Below are positions 28,281-37,717 of a DNA stretch of 64,000 bases, piece by piece. The number at the start of each line of letters is the position of its first letter. Position 1 is the first letter of the stretch. Origin of the DNA: Acetivibrio clariflavus DSM 19732 (GTDB lineage Bacteria > Bacillota > Clostridia > Acetivibrionales > Acetivibrionaceae); the NCBI RefSeq assembly GCF_000237085.1, contig NC_016627.1:2418118-2482117 (forward strand), in the 5' to 3' direction. The translations under genes were made by a program, and so were the position numbers. A model generated the notes under the pieces. That model saw nothing but the letters and a program-made list of their open reading frames with translations, did no database searches and was not told where the DNA came from.

Positions 28281-29072
28281 TCAGCTTGCTGCATGCTGCT
28301 TCCAGACCAGTATTCGCTTCTCCCATCGCTTAAATAACCTGTCAATTGTCAGTCCTAATACCGAAATCAAAACTGTACCGGCATATAACTTTGGAATTTG
28401 ATAATTTACCTGCGCATTCCACACAAGCCATCCCAATCCTCTGCTTGCGCCCATCATTTCAGCCGCAATCAGCATGAAAAATGCAGTTGATGATGCCAAT
28501 TTGAAACCGTTTAATATATAAGGTGTCGCTCCAGGTAAAACAATTTTTATAAGCATCTTAAACTTTCCCAACCCCATTGCTCTCCCTGCTTTAATCAGTA
28601 AAGGATCCAACTCTTTAACCCCTGTAGTGGTATTAAAAATTACAGGCCACAAGCATACCCAAAAAATCATTGCTATTTTTGAAGCCTCACCTATCCCCAA
28701 AATAAGTATAAAAATCGGAAAAAGAGAAAAAGGGTTAAATTGACCTAAAAACTTCAAAACCGGCTCAACAAGCTTTTCAAAGGTTTTAAACCAGCCTCCG
28801 AGAAGGAATCCCAAGGGAATGCCTATAATAATGGCAAGGACAAATCCAATAACAGATCTGAAAAGGCTTATTCCCACATGAGAAATCAGGTTTCCTTCAG
28901 TAATAAGTTTTATATAGTACAAAAAAATTTCCGACGGTGGAGATACAAAGGTGCTTTTTAAAAAACCAAGTCTGGGACCTAGTTCCCATACAGTGAAAAA
29001 CAATATGACAGAAAGACTATCCAAAAATTTATCCTTTATCTTTTCAAAAATACTCTTTTTACTGTCAGTCAT
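28281..29072 (-). CDS. ABC transporter permease, sulfonate/nitrate/taurine type (SsuC/TauC-like)
   Basis: The 263-residue inner-membrane protein has ~6 TM helices and the BPD_transp_1 loop EASKIAMIFWVCLWPVIFNTT...G at the EAA position. This is the family that moves sulfonates, taurine, nitrate or thiamine precursors. The start at 29072 has AGGAG upstream. It ends a transcription unit yezD-permease-permease that begins with the attenuator leader at 30.2 kb. No ATPase gene is adjacent. The substrate is inferred only from the family and its nitrogenase-like neighbours. Confidence 0.88.
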   Translation of the reverse strand: MTDSKKSIFEKIKDKFLDSLSVILFFTVWELGPRLGFLKSTFVSPPSEIFLYYIKLITEGNLISHVGISLFRSVIGFVLAIIIGIPLGFLLGGWFKTFEKLVEPVLKFLGQFNPFSLFPIFILILGIGEASKIAMIFWVCLWPVIFNTTTGVKELDPLLIKAGRAMGLGKFKMLIKIVLPGATPYILNGFKLASSTAFFMLIAAEMMGASRGLGWLVWNAQVNYQIPKLYAGTVLISVLGLTIDRLFKRWEKRILVWKQHAAS

Positions 29073-29098
29073 AATCCCACTCCTGACCACTTATTTTT

Positions 29099-29875
29099 TT
29101 ATATACTTGCCTCCTCTTTCCAAGTTATAATACAGCTTTCAATGTTTTTTATTAAGTAATTGAACAGATAGCTCAATATTGCTATTGTAACTGCTCCCAG
29201 ATAAATTCTGGGTACAATGTTATTCTGACTGGAATTGTTTATAAACCATCCCAAACCTGCACTTGAACCCAACATCTCAGCTGCTATAATCATCAAAAAG
29301 CCTCTTGATGCTCCAACACTCAGTCCGGAAAAAATAGGTCTGGCGGCACCCGGTAAAATCACATCTTTAAAAATTATGAATTTGTTAGCTCCTATTGATT
29401 TTGCACTTTTTATAAGCAATGGGTCTACATTTTTGACTCCCAAGGTTGTCATAGAAAGTATTGGCCATATGCAGGACCAGTAAATTATGAAAAACTTGGA
29501 CAGTTCTTTTGTTCCAAAAAACAGAATAAAAAGGGGAAAAAGCGAAAAGGCATTTATCTGTCCAAAAAGCTGGAACAAAGGATTTAAAAATTTATTTGCT
29601 CTTGGAAACCAGCCGCCCAAAAGAATTCCTAATGGAACTGCGGTCAGTATGGCAGCAAAATAGCCAAGCAAAACTCTTTGAACACTGGTGGATATATGTA
29701 TTAGCAATTCAACAGGAATTCTTGCAGCAGCCTCTATTATCATTGAAGGTGTAGATATAAACTGGGTATCTATTAAGTTAAATACCGGTGCCAACTGCCA
29801 GAAAATCAGAATCACAGCAAAACCGTAAAAGCCAACCAGCTTTTTGTTCAACCTGTTTAGCTTGTATTTCATCAA
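29099..29875 (-). CDS. ABC transporter permease, sulfonate/nitrate/taurine type
   Basis: The 258-residue membrane protein is similar to the permease 26 bp downstream: six predicted TM helices, GILLGGWFPRANKFLNP, and the ATPase-contact region TKELSKFFIIYWSCIWPILSMT. Two adjacent permeases could form a heterodimeric channel. It starts 21 bp after yezD ends and shares its leader. Confidence 0.88.
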   Translation of the reverse strand: MMKYKLNRLNKKLVGFYGFAVILIFWQLAPVFNLIDTQFISTPSMIIEAAARIPVELLIHISTSVQRVLLGYFAAILTAVPLGILLGGWFPRANKFLNPLFQLFGQINAFSLFPLFILFFGTKELSKFFIIYWSCIWPILSMTTLGVKNVDPLLIKSAKSIGANKFIIFKDVILPGAARPIFSGLSVGASRGFLMIIAAEMLGSSAGLGWFINNSSQNNIVPRIYLGAVTIAILSYLFNYLIKNIESCIITWKEEASI

Positions 29876-29896
29876 TTCATCACCGCCGCTTTATAA

Positions 29897-30061
29897 TTAT
29901 CTAAGTCTGAATTTTTCATTCTTCTCCATTTGAACAATCTTTCCTTCCTGAATTATCAATGTTACCGACCCATAGCTTATACTGTTGAGCAGTTCGACCA
30001 GCCTTTTAAACTGCACATCCGAAATAGGTTTTTTGTCAATTTCAATTAACTTTTCCGACAT
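29897..30061 (-). CDS. yezD: YezD-family (DUF2292) small protein
   Basis: The 54-residue protein ends in SYGSVTLIIQEGKIVQMEKN followed by EKFRLR, the hallmark of DUF2292/YezD: a short helix followed by a three-stranded sheet. GGAGGG lies 6 nt before the ATG. The family is uncharacterised but, as far as I recall, tends to occur beside sulfur-assimilation or sulfonate-transport genes, which fits this locus. It is the first gene of the unit yezD-permease-permease. Confidence 0.85.
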   Translation of the reverse strand: MSEKLIEIDKKPISDVQFKRLVELLNSISYGSVTLIIQEGKIVQMEKNEKFRLR

Positions 30062-30153
30062 ACTTATCCCTCCATTTTAAATATATTTAAGTAAACTTAG
30101 GGGTATCCATCCCCTTCGTTTTTCTATCTTTTACTTCGTTTAAAAAAGTAGAA

Positions 30154-30311
30154 CAAAAAAGGTCATATCCTGAATGAATATGACCTCCAGTTTTCTGGTA
30201 AGCAAAAATGATTCTTTATTAACTTTGTAACCTTCTCAAAACAGTTTTTAGTATTCCTATAGGATTTGTTTTGTTTTACTATAATATACATCCTAAAATA
30301 TATAATGTCAA
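30154..30311 (-). promoter_or_regulatory. Promoter and attenuator leader E (before yezD-permease-permease)
   Basis: Minus strand: TTGACA (30306-30311), 17 bp, TATATT (30283-30288), then ~85 nt. The motif ACCAGAAAACTGGAGG (30184-30199) follows, whose CCAG/CTGG arms form a mini-hairpin. It directly abuts a terminator stem (GGTCATATTC / GGATATGACC, 30161-30185) with TTTTTT. The same arrangement recurs at leaders A-D, implying shared RNA-level control. Confidence 0.75.
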
Positions 30312-30345
30312 TATTCTTTTTGAATAAATCATCCATTGACAAATC

Positions 30346-31662
30346 TTACTGGAAATCGTCCAATACTACAGAATATATATCCTCTGTTAAGTGTAACCCA
30401 CCATCATACCCTACATAGGACTTACTTAATACCATATGATCGCATATAGGTGTAGCAACCGACAAATGATATCCCTTAATGTCTTTTGACACAACTCTCT
30501 CCCAGCCACTTCCCAGTATCAACGGTCTGCTTCGGAATTTAATCTTTCGAAGCTCTTCTTCCACAAAACCGCCGTCATTTGTAAATACAGTTTCTGCGAC
30601 AATATTGTCGGTAAAATTTTCAAACTCAGCTGCTACAGAGTTTTGATACTCTATAGGAGTTCCATCGGTTATAAACTGTTTTTCCGGAATCAGACCCAAA
30701 TCATTTGTTAAGAACCTGGAAATCCCCAAGGCATAAATGCTATCGGCAATTGTTACAAATCTCCTCGGCAATAGTCTTGTTTCCAGTATATTATCGGCTG
30801 CCCGTTCAAGATAGTAATAATATCTCTCCTCCTGCCTTTGGATGATCTCTTCGACTACTGAAGAGGATATGCCGGAGAACTCAGCCACTGTTCTTAGAAA
30901 CCTTGCTGTCTCTGTGGGGCCTATCGGCAGGGCCGGATAATGCAAATACGGAGTACCGAATTTTTCTTCAAGTTTTTTTACATTTTTAAGTCCTACCCAT
31001 GGCGATATGAGCAGATTAAACTGGGCTTTAGGTACTTTATTCAGCGCTTCTATTCCGCCATCATAGCCGAAAATAACGTTCGGTTTTAATCCGATGGATG
31101 AAATAAGTCCCTTTAGCTGCTCTATATCTCCCGACCAGAATGTGTTTTGATAAGGAACGACCGACCATATATTTACAAGCCCTTTTTCAACTTCCTTTGC
31201 AGGCTTTAAATATTGATCTATAATGGCATCAATGACCAGTTCATGCCCCTCAAGATTGCTGCCTTTAAACCCGCCGGATTCTATATAAACTATGGGCTTT
31301 CCCTGCCTTTGGAACTTTCTTGTTATTTCACCTACATCATCTCCCACAATATCAGAGGTACATCCTGTCATTACTACAAACAGATCTCCATCAATAACAT
31401 TAAAAGTATTACTTATAACCTCACGCAAGCGGTTACTTCCACCAAAAACAACCTCTTGCTCCGAAGCATTTGTGCATGGTATTGCATGCCCCCCGACATA
31501 TCCTGAGCCCTGGCATCCGTTTTGCATACCCAAAGTAGTCCATAGCTTTGCTCCGCAACCAGGCCCTGCGTGTATTATAGGTACAGCCCTCTTTATAGCC
31601 AATACCGATTCAAAGGCTCCCAACATGCATACATGTCTTATTTGCTCAACTACTTGCGGCAT
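30346..31662 (-). CDS. Nitrogenase-like component, beta (NifK-type) subunit
   Basis: The 438-residue protein belongs to the nitrogenase component 1 / oxidoreductase family. P-cluster-type cysteines are at C12 (VCMLGA), C36 (GPGCGAK) and C101 (MTGCTSDIVGDD), matching the three NifK ligands, and SEQEVVFGGSNRLRE is the usual motif. It is shorter than true NifK (~520), lacking the N-terminal extension. It overlaps the D-like gene by 17 bp, so the subunits are coupled. Together with the H and D proteins it should form a two-component reductase. In this sulfonate-transport setting a C-S-bond-cleaving role (methylthio-alkane reductase type) is more likely than N2 fixation. Confidence 0.85.
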   Translation of the reverse strand: MPQVVEQIRHVCMLGAFESVLAIKRAVPIIHAGPGCGAKLWTTLGMQNGCQGSGYVGGHAIPCTNASEQEVVFGGSNRLREVISNTFNVIDGDLFVVMTGCTSDIVGDDVGEITRKFQRQGKPIVYIESGGFKGSNLEGHELVIDAIIDQYLKPAKEVEKGLVNIWSVVPYQNTFWSGDIEQLKGLISSIGLKPNVIFGYDGGIEALNKVPKAQFNLLISPWVGLKNVKKLEEKFGTPYLHYPALPIGPTETARFLRTVAEFSGISSSVVEEIIQRQEERYYYYLERAADNILETRLLPRRFVTIADSIYALGISRFLTNDLGLIPEKQFITDGTPIEYQNSVAAEFENFTDNIVAETVFTNDGGFVEEELRKIKFRSRPLILGSGWERVVSKDIKGYHLSVATPICDHMVLSKSYVGYDGGLHLTEDIYSVVLDDFQ

Positions 31663-33136
31663 TTTTCTTCAACTCCTCATCATTCAAGAATATGAATGGT
31701 TCCTGTTCAAACCACCAATCGGTATAGGGAAGCTTAATTCTTTTGGATAGATTACGGGCAAAACTGTTATTGGTAAGTATATCTATAATGCGGTATCCGA
31801 AATCTATAGTTCCCTTATATCCAAAGGCACTGTATTCATCACTTACCATTATGGTTGGGATACCCATTTTTGTAGCCCAGACAGATAATCCCGGGTGTCT
31901 TCCAATGTATATATCCGGTTTTAATTTATTCAGCAAATTCAATACTTCATGGTTTTGCTGGTCACTGACACTTGCGGGTATATCCCTTTCTTTTTTTGCA
32001 AGCTCCATCGTACAATGAGGTAAACCGCCATGGTCATGCTGGGGATCGAAATGCCATGCCATTCCCCATACAACCTCCATGCCAAAATCCTCTAAAAGCC
32101 TTATATAATTATGGGAAAAACTTGGCCCCATGCCGACAACTACTCTTTTTCCCTTAAGCTTTGATTTTATTTCATCCAGCTCAGGTTTGATCAGTATTTT
32201 CTGCTTAGCAATGTAATCTTCTACTTCCTTTTCCTTTCCTAAAACTTTTCCCAGGTTTCTCAGCCAGTTATCAATACCGGAAATTCCATGGGGCTGAAGG
32301 GTTGTTACATAAGGTACTCCAAATTTTTGCTCCAACCCATTGCCAAAGTATCCCCCTAAAGTGCCACAAATACTGATTGTTGCCCCAGCCTCCGACATTC
32401 TTGAAATTTGATCTATAGTGCTATAGGGGATACCAAACTGGGGTACAAGGCCAAGTTCTGCAAACATTTCCTTAACATATTCCCTGGCACTGGCAGTAAA
32501 GTTAATTACATTTACCATTTCAGGGCGTTTTTTCTCCGGCGGCTTAACTATACGTGTAAGCAGAGCATGAAATACTGCATCAAAACCCGTTGCCCAAATC
32601 TGTGACCTGAACCCCTCACAAAATACAGGCACAACAGGTATTCCCAAGTCTTCTTCCTCTTCCCGTAAAATACTTTCCACGTTATCACCGATTATCCCGG
32701 AAGCACAGGATGTAGTAACAAAAATCGCTTTAGGATTAAATCTCCTGTATGCTTCACGAATACCTTCCTTAAGTAACTTCCCTCCTCCAAATACTGTCGC
32801 TGACTCGGTCATGTTTGTATTTATTATGCGAACATTTCTTTTTTCCCAATTTCTTATATTCTGTCCCCATCTAAAACCGGTGTTTGCACCGATAACATCG
32901 GCAGCACAACCTATAGGTGCATGATTTACTACTGCTGCATCAAGTATTGTAGACAAATGCCCCTGAGCACAACCCGAACTGCAATTTGCAGCCTGGCTGA
33001 ATTCTCTCCTGGCATTTTTCAAACAACCTGACTGAGATTTATTGGCCAGATCCTTTATACTTCCCTGATACCCAACAACCGACTTCAATCTTTTTTCTCT
33101 GATTACTGCTTCTGAACGTCTTAAATTAATTGCCAT
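31646..33136 (-). CDS. Nitrogenase-like component, alpha (NifD-type) subunit
   Basis: The 496-residue protein is the catalytic-type subunit. P-cluster ligand candidates are C52 or C56 (NCSSGCAQ), C77 (APIGC) and C144 (TTSCASGIIGDN). C257 in ISICGTLGGYFG sits where NifD has its cofactor-binding Cys. The second cofactor ligand of NifD, the His in its MHSWDYSGPYHG region, appears absent: the aligned stretch (~424-441) ends VSDEYSAFGYKG. A His-rich segment WHFDPQHDHGGLPH (361-374) is unusual. These traits fit a nitrogenase-like reductase, not a dinitrogenase. It starts 32 bp after the H gene and is co-transcribed with it. Confidence 0.85.
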   Translation of the reverse strand: MAINLRRSEAVIREKRLKSVVGYQGSIKDLANKSQSGCLKNARREFSQAANCSSGCAQGHLSTILDAAVVNHAPIGCAADVIGANTGFRWGQNIRNWEKRNVRIINTNMTESATVFGGGKLLKEGIREAYRRFNPKAIFVTTSCASGIIGDNVESILREEEEDLGIPVVPVFCEGFRSQIWATGFDAVFHALLTRIVKPPEKKRPEMVNVINFTASAREYVKEMFAELGLVPQFGIPYSTIDQISRMSEAGATISICGTLGGYFGNGLEQKFGVPYVTTLQPHGISGIDNWLRNLGKVLGKEKEVEDYIAKQKILIKPELDEIKSKLKGKRVVVGMGPSFSHNYIRLLEDFGMEVVWGMAWHFDPQHDHGGLPHCTMELAKKERDIPASVSDQQNHEVLNLLNKLKPDIYIGRHPGLSVWATKMGIPTIMVSDEYSAFGYKGTIDFGYRIIDILTNNSFARNLSKRIKLPYTDWWFEQEPFIFLNDEELKKNAASS

Positions 33137-33168
33137 TTTTACTCCTCCTTCCAGAACCTATTAATTCC

Positions 33169-33996
<828 letters not shown>

Positions 33997-34030
33997 TTAC
34001 CTCGATTCCTTTCTGAATTTATTAAAATAA

Positions 34031-34367
34031 ATGGAGACAAAACTTTCATCATGCAATGAAAAATTTTGTCTCCATTTACTGGTCAACATTGTTTTATTAA
34101 ATTCATTCAAAAGTTACTTTAAACTCGTCATTTAAATAAATTATAGGTTTTGAGCCATAAAAATTGCACAGTTTATATTTTGAAATGGGTTTAATCAATT
34201 AAAGTGGTGAAAATTATTAAAAAGGTAAAATCAGTTTGCTCAAATGGTAAATCGGAGAAATTGAATCACAATACAAGCCTTTAGCTTTCAATGCAAATAA
34301 TAGTAGAAAATATATTCCTTTAAATAACTTATTATGATAATTATACCATTAATTACTAGAATGTCAA
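34031..34367 (-). promoter_or_regulatory. Promoter and long attenuator leader D (before the nitrogenase-like H-D-K operon)
   Basis: Minus strand: TTGACA (34362-34367), 16 bp, TATAAT (34340-34345). A ~260-nt leader leads to GACCAGTAAATGGAGAC. Its CCA/TGG mini-hairpin (34072-34082) shares bases with a long terminator-like stem, ATGGAGACAAAA and its complement (34031-34075), followed by a weak T-rich tail. The mini-hairpin and stem look mutually exclusive. The whole 390-bp gap holds no ORF. Confidence 0.7.
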
Positions 34368-34384
34368 TAGGAATTGTATGATAT

Positions 34385-35467
34385 TTAATCACAATATTTT
34401 TCAAATTCATGAGTTATTATATCTGAAGGCTTGAATTTACCTTCCGGGATAACTTTATTTTCTTCAAGTTGCTTGAGCCATGGTTCAATTTCACTTTCAA
34501 TAATTTTGCCATCCTCAGCATAATAATGATTTCCTGTAACCGGCACTCCGATAGCTTTTGAGGTCCATTGGGCAGTCTCTTCAGGATGCTCATTGCACCA
34601 TTTTTGCCCCTTTTTGATTGCCCTTATAAAGCGTACTACAGCATCGGGATTTTTTTCTATAAAGCTTCGGGTGAAGTAATAATAAGTCACACCTGCCGCA
34701 GAACCCAACCCCGTATCTCCTGAGTCAGCTATCTTTCGCATTCCTGCATCATCCATTCCTTTATAAAAGGGAGGATGTACTGCACCAACATCTGTCAAAC
34801 CTTGTTTTAGAGCCTGTATAGCTTGTATATCAGGCATTGTAACCCATTCTATCTTATCTTTGGGTATACCATATTTGTCAAACAAGGCATTTGTGAGAAA
34901 GTCTGTGCAAGTATTTGTCGTTATTATTGAAAACTTTAGCTTACCGGGGATTTTTTCCAAATCCTTAATAGTATGTACATCAGGATACTTTTTAGGGTTT
35001 ACATACCACCACATATGTAAGAACTTTTCATCCACTTCCGGGCCCGGATCTATTATTCCTCTTACGACTCCTACCAGGTCAGCTCCTCCATTGTTTGCCA
35101 CCAATAATGTATTAGGATGTGCAGAAGCCACATCGTTATCTCCATTTATTATTGAAGGTATTTGCTGATTTGCCTGGATTTCCCCGGTAAAAACAAGCTT
35201 TATGCCCTCTTCTTTAAAATAGCCCAACATGTCAGTTATAAGCCAGGGTGCCAACGAACAGTCCTTTCTGGTCCAAGTCCTTATCTCAATTAAGTTTTCA
35301 TCTTCTTCACTGCTTGAGTTAACCTTTATTCCTATGCCGGGCATCATCTGTGATGGTGTTAAAACTTGAGTCCTCCCCTTATGCGCACCAATGGAAGTTC
35401 CTACTACTATCAAAAGTGATATAAATCCCAAAACAATCGGTTTAGCCTTCCTTCGTTTTTCTCCCAT
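34385..35467 (-). CDS. ABC substrate-binding protein, sulfonate/nitrate/taurine type (membrane-anchored)
   Basis: The 360-residue exported protein has an N-terminal hydrophobic anchor (~12-28) without a lipobox, then an NMT1/SsuA-type periplasmic-binding fold. Features are TWTRKDCSLAPWLITDMLGYFKEEG (~64-88), NGDNDVASAHPNT and a second lobe with KQGLTDVGAVHPPFYKG. It probably captures the substrate for the permeases in this locus; the ligand is unknown. It is a one-gene unit with its own attenuator leader, placed directly before the H-D-K operon. Confidence 0.85.
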   Translation of the reverse strand: MGEKRRKAKPIVLGFISLLIVVGTSIGAHKGRTQVLTPSQMMPGIGIKVNSSSEEDENLIEIRTWTRKDCSLAPWLITDMLGYFKEEGIKLVFTGEIQANQQIPSIINGDNDVASAHPNTLLVANNGGADLVGVVRGIIDPGPEVDEKFLHMWWYVNPKKYPDVHTIKDLEKIPGKLKFSIITTNTCTDFLTNALFDKYGIPKDKIEWVTMPDIQAIQALKQGLTDVGAVHPPFYKGMDDAGMRKIADSGDTGLGSAAGVTYYYFTRSFIEKNPDAVVRFIRAIKKGQKWCNEHPEETAQWTSKAIGVPVTGNHYYAEDGKIIESEIEPWLKQLEENKVIPEGKFKPSDIITHEFEKYCD

Positions 35468-35621
35468 TTCAAATTCCCCTTTCGAAACAAACTAGAAAAA
35501 CTTTATAATAAAGTTCATAAGTATCACACTCATTTTTCTGTAATAATCCATTAAAAGCTTCAGGATATTAAACCTATCGCTTTTTTTTATTTTTCTTTTT
35601 TCATTTCGTTGGAAAAAGATA

Positions 35622-35740
35622 TAAAAAAGAGGCTCCATCAATGTAACATTGACAGTCGCCTCTAGAATACTAGTCGGACCTTTTATTCTGATAAGTTTCT
35701 TCTAACTGATATTATTATCCCATTAACTTAATTTTACGGT
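35622..35740 (-). promoter_or_regulatory. Attenuator leader C (before the substrate-binding protein)
   Basis: Minus strand: a GATAAT -10 box (about 35732) in a TTAATGGGATAAT context like leader D. Next is GACTAGTATTCTAGAGGC, with CTAG/CTAG mini-hairpin arms at 35662-35673, abutting the terminator GAGGC...GCCTC (35629-35662, inner TCAATG/CATTGA) with TTTTTT. About 155 bp separate it from the gene start, with no ORF. Confidence 0.7.
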
Positions 35741-35810
35741 TATATTTTACAAAATTAACCCTACCTTATCAATAGGATTAGTATGCTTTTTATTAAAATT
35801 TTTTCTAACT

Positions 35811-36800
35811 TCATCTGCCGTTCAATTCCGGAATCAGCGGTTCGTATATTTTCTTCATAAATTCTTTATCCGATATATCTGACCTAAGGATGTTCTGACT
35901 TCTTTGCTGACTTACGTATATATATACATTATCTTTTGCATATTTTACTCCCGGCATCCACATAAAATATTCAGCTTTATTTAAGATTGAGTCAAAGTCA
36001 CCCTTAAAATATCCTTTTTCAATCAAAGTCCTGTAAGCTTCATGTTGATTCTCATCCACCCACACTGCAGCCTTCAGCCAGGCTATTGAAGTCTTAAAGG
36101 CAATTTTGCGATTGTTTTTTATAAATTTATCATCAAGACCTATAAAGCTTTCATAAAAATGTTTATAGGATTTGCCATTGTTTTCTTTGTTTGAGCTGCT
36201 GTACAATATCTTTTCTCCGGAATTTAAAGCTCTTTTTGAAGGATCGGGATGTTCCAGTATACTTATAGCATCAATCTCATTCCTTTGCAAAAGCTTCTTC
36301 AGATTTTCTTCATCCTCGACTATCCATTTTACACTCTGATCTATTTTTTCAGCTTTCAGTAAATCCGAGGTTACCACCATTGAGCCATTTCCAGGCTTTG
36401 TCACTCCAATTGATTTGTCTTTCAAATCTCTCAACGTGTCTATACCGGAGCTCTCCTTCGTGATAATTTGTGTGCATCCCCCATGCAACCCTGCCACAAT
36501 CTTTATCTCTGCGCCACTGTCAACCGCTGCAAACACTCTGTAATCAACAGTTGCCCCTTGAATCTCCCCATTCTTAATTCCTGCTACTATTCCATCAAAG
36601 TCATGCTTTACAAGCTCTATATCAACACCTTCCTTTTTAAAAAAATCCATCTCATAGGCTGTTAAAAGAGGTGCTTCTTCAATATTCCCCTGATATGCGA
36701 TTTTCACAACAGTATTATTCGGGTCATCGGTACATCCGCCAATTAAAATCAAGGCAATTATAAGTATCAAAAAAACTAACTTTCTATTGTAAATAATCAA
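35811..36800 (-). CDS. ABC substrate-binding lipoprotein, sulfonate/nitrate/taurine type
   Basis: The 329-residue lipoprotein has a type II signal peptide ending LIGGC, then an SsuA/NMT1-like fold: VVKIAYQGNIEEAPLLTAYE, GIKNGEIQGATVDYRVFAA, and DKSIGVTKPGNGSMVVTSDLL. The start is taken as TTG at 36800 with GAGGTGAT upstream; the GTG at 36821 would lack a ribosome site. It follows the permease at 36811, forming permease-permease-binding protein. It differs clearly from the 360-aa binding protein, so the two likely bind different ligands. Confidence 0.85.
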   Translation of the reverse strand: MIIYNRKLVFLILIIALILIGGCTDDPNNTVVKIAYQGNIEEAPLLTAYEMDFFKKEGVDIELVKHDFDGIVAGIKNGEIQGATVDYRVFAAVDSGAEIKIVAGLHGGCTQIITKESSGIDTLRDLKDKSIGVTKPGNGSMVVTSDLLKAEKIDQSVKWIVEDEENLKKLLQRNEIDAISILEHPDPSKRALNSGEKILYSSSNKENNGKSYKHFYESFIGLDDKFIKNNRKIAFKTSIAWLKAAVWVDENQHEAYRTLIEKGYFKGDFDSILNKAEYFMWMPGVKYAKDNVYIYVSQQRSQNILRSDISDKEFMKKIYEPLIPELNGR

Positions 36801-36810
36801 ATCTATCACC

Positions 36811-37590
36811 TCAAATTTCACTATTTGAGTAGTGGACTTTTACTCTCCCTGTGAACTTTTTTTCCAATGCCTGCATAACCCCATCAATTAAAACTCCAAG
36901 CAAGGCAATCACCAAAGCACCGCCATAAATATTTAATATCTGATAATTCTCCTCGCTGTTTTTTATAAGCCATCCCAGCCCTGAACTGGCGCCCATCATC
37001 TCGGCTGCTACAAGCATGAATACAGAATATCCCGCACTTATTCGAATCCCGGTAAAAATAGATGTAAGAGAGGCAGGAAAAACAACTTTTAAGAATATGG
37101 CAATCTTACCCAATCCAAAGCTTCTTGCTGCCTTTAAAAGAGTTTCATTGACATTTTGTATTCCTGTAATTGTATTTGTAACAATGGGCCACAAACAAAC
37201 CCACATTATAATAATAATTTTTGGCTCTTCTCCAATGCCAAGAAATAGAATCAATATATGAAACATTACAAAGGGATTTACCTGCGAAAATATTGCCATA
37301 AGCCATTCCAGCGACTTTTGAACCGTTCTGAACCAGCCGCCCAGTAAAAGTCCCATAGGTATTCCTGCAATTACAGCTAAAGCAAATCCAATCCCTGCTC
37401 TTTTCAAACTTATGACTAAATGCTTTGTAAAAGTGCCACCCAAAAACATATCCCATATATTTTTAACCACATCAGAAAATGCAGGAACCAGTACAGGATT
37501 TAATATTTCTGTACGACTCATAAATTCCCATAGTCCAAATAACAGAATTATGGAAAATATCTTACAGGCAAATTTAAGTTTACTCTTCAT
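36811..37590 (-). CDS. ABC transporter permease, sulfonate/nitrate/taurine type
   Basis: The 259-residue membrane protein has ~6 TM helices and the family loop GEEPKIIIIMWVCLWPIVTNTITG, with ESLGLGW-type AAEMMGASSGLGWLIKNSEEN near the C-terminus. It lies 10 bp before the lipoprotein gene and 127 bp after the larger permease. No terminator separates them, so all three are probably one operon. Confidence 0.87.
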   Translation of the reverse strand: MKSKLKFACKIFSIILLFGLWEFMSRTEILNPVLVPAFSDVVKNIWDMFLGGTFTKHLVISLKRAGIGFALAVIAGIPMGLLLGGWFRTVQKSLEWLMAIFSQVNPFVMFHILILFLGIGEEPKIIIIMWVCLWPIVTNTITGIQNVNETLLKAARSFGLGKIAIFLKVVFPASLTSIFTGIRISAGYSVFMLVAAEMMGASSGLGWLIKNSEENYQILNIYGGALVIALLGVLIDGVMQALEKKFTGRVKVHYSNSEI

Positions 37591-37717
37591 ATAAATTCCC
37601 TTCCTGCATGTTTTATAAAACCATCTTACAATTCAAACCGCCTTATCCTTATAAACCATCTGTCTGAGTTCGCAAAAAGCGTATTGCTGCTGAAATTTTT
37701 ATGCGTTAACTATATCA

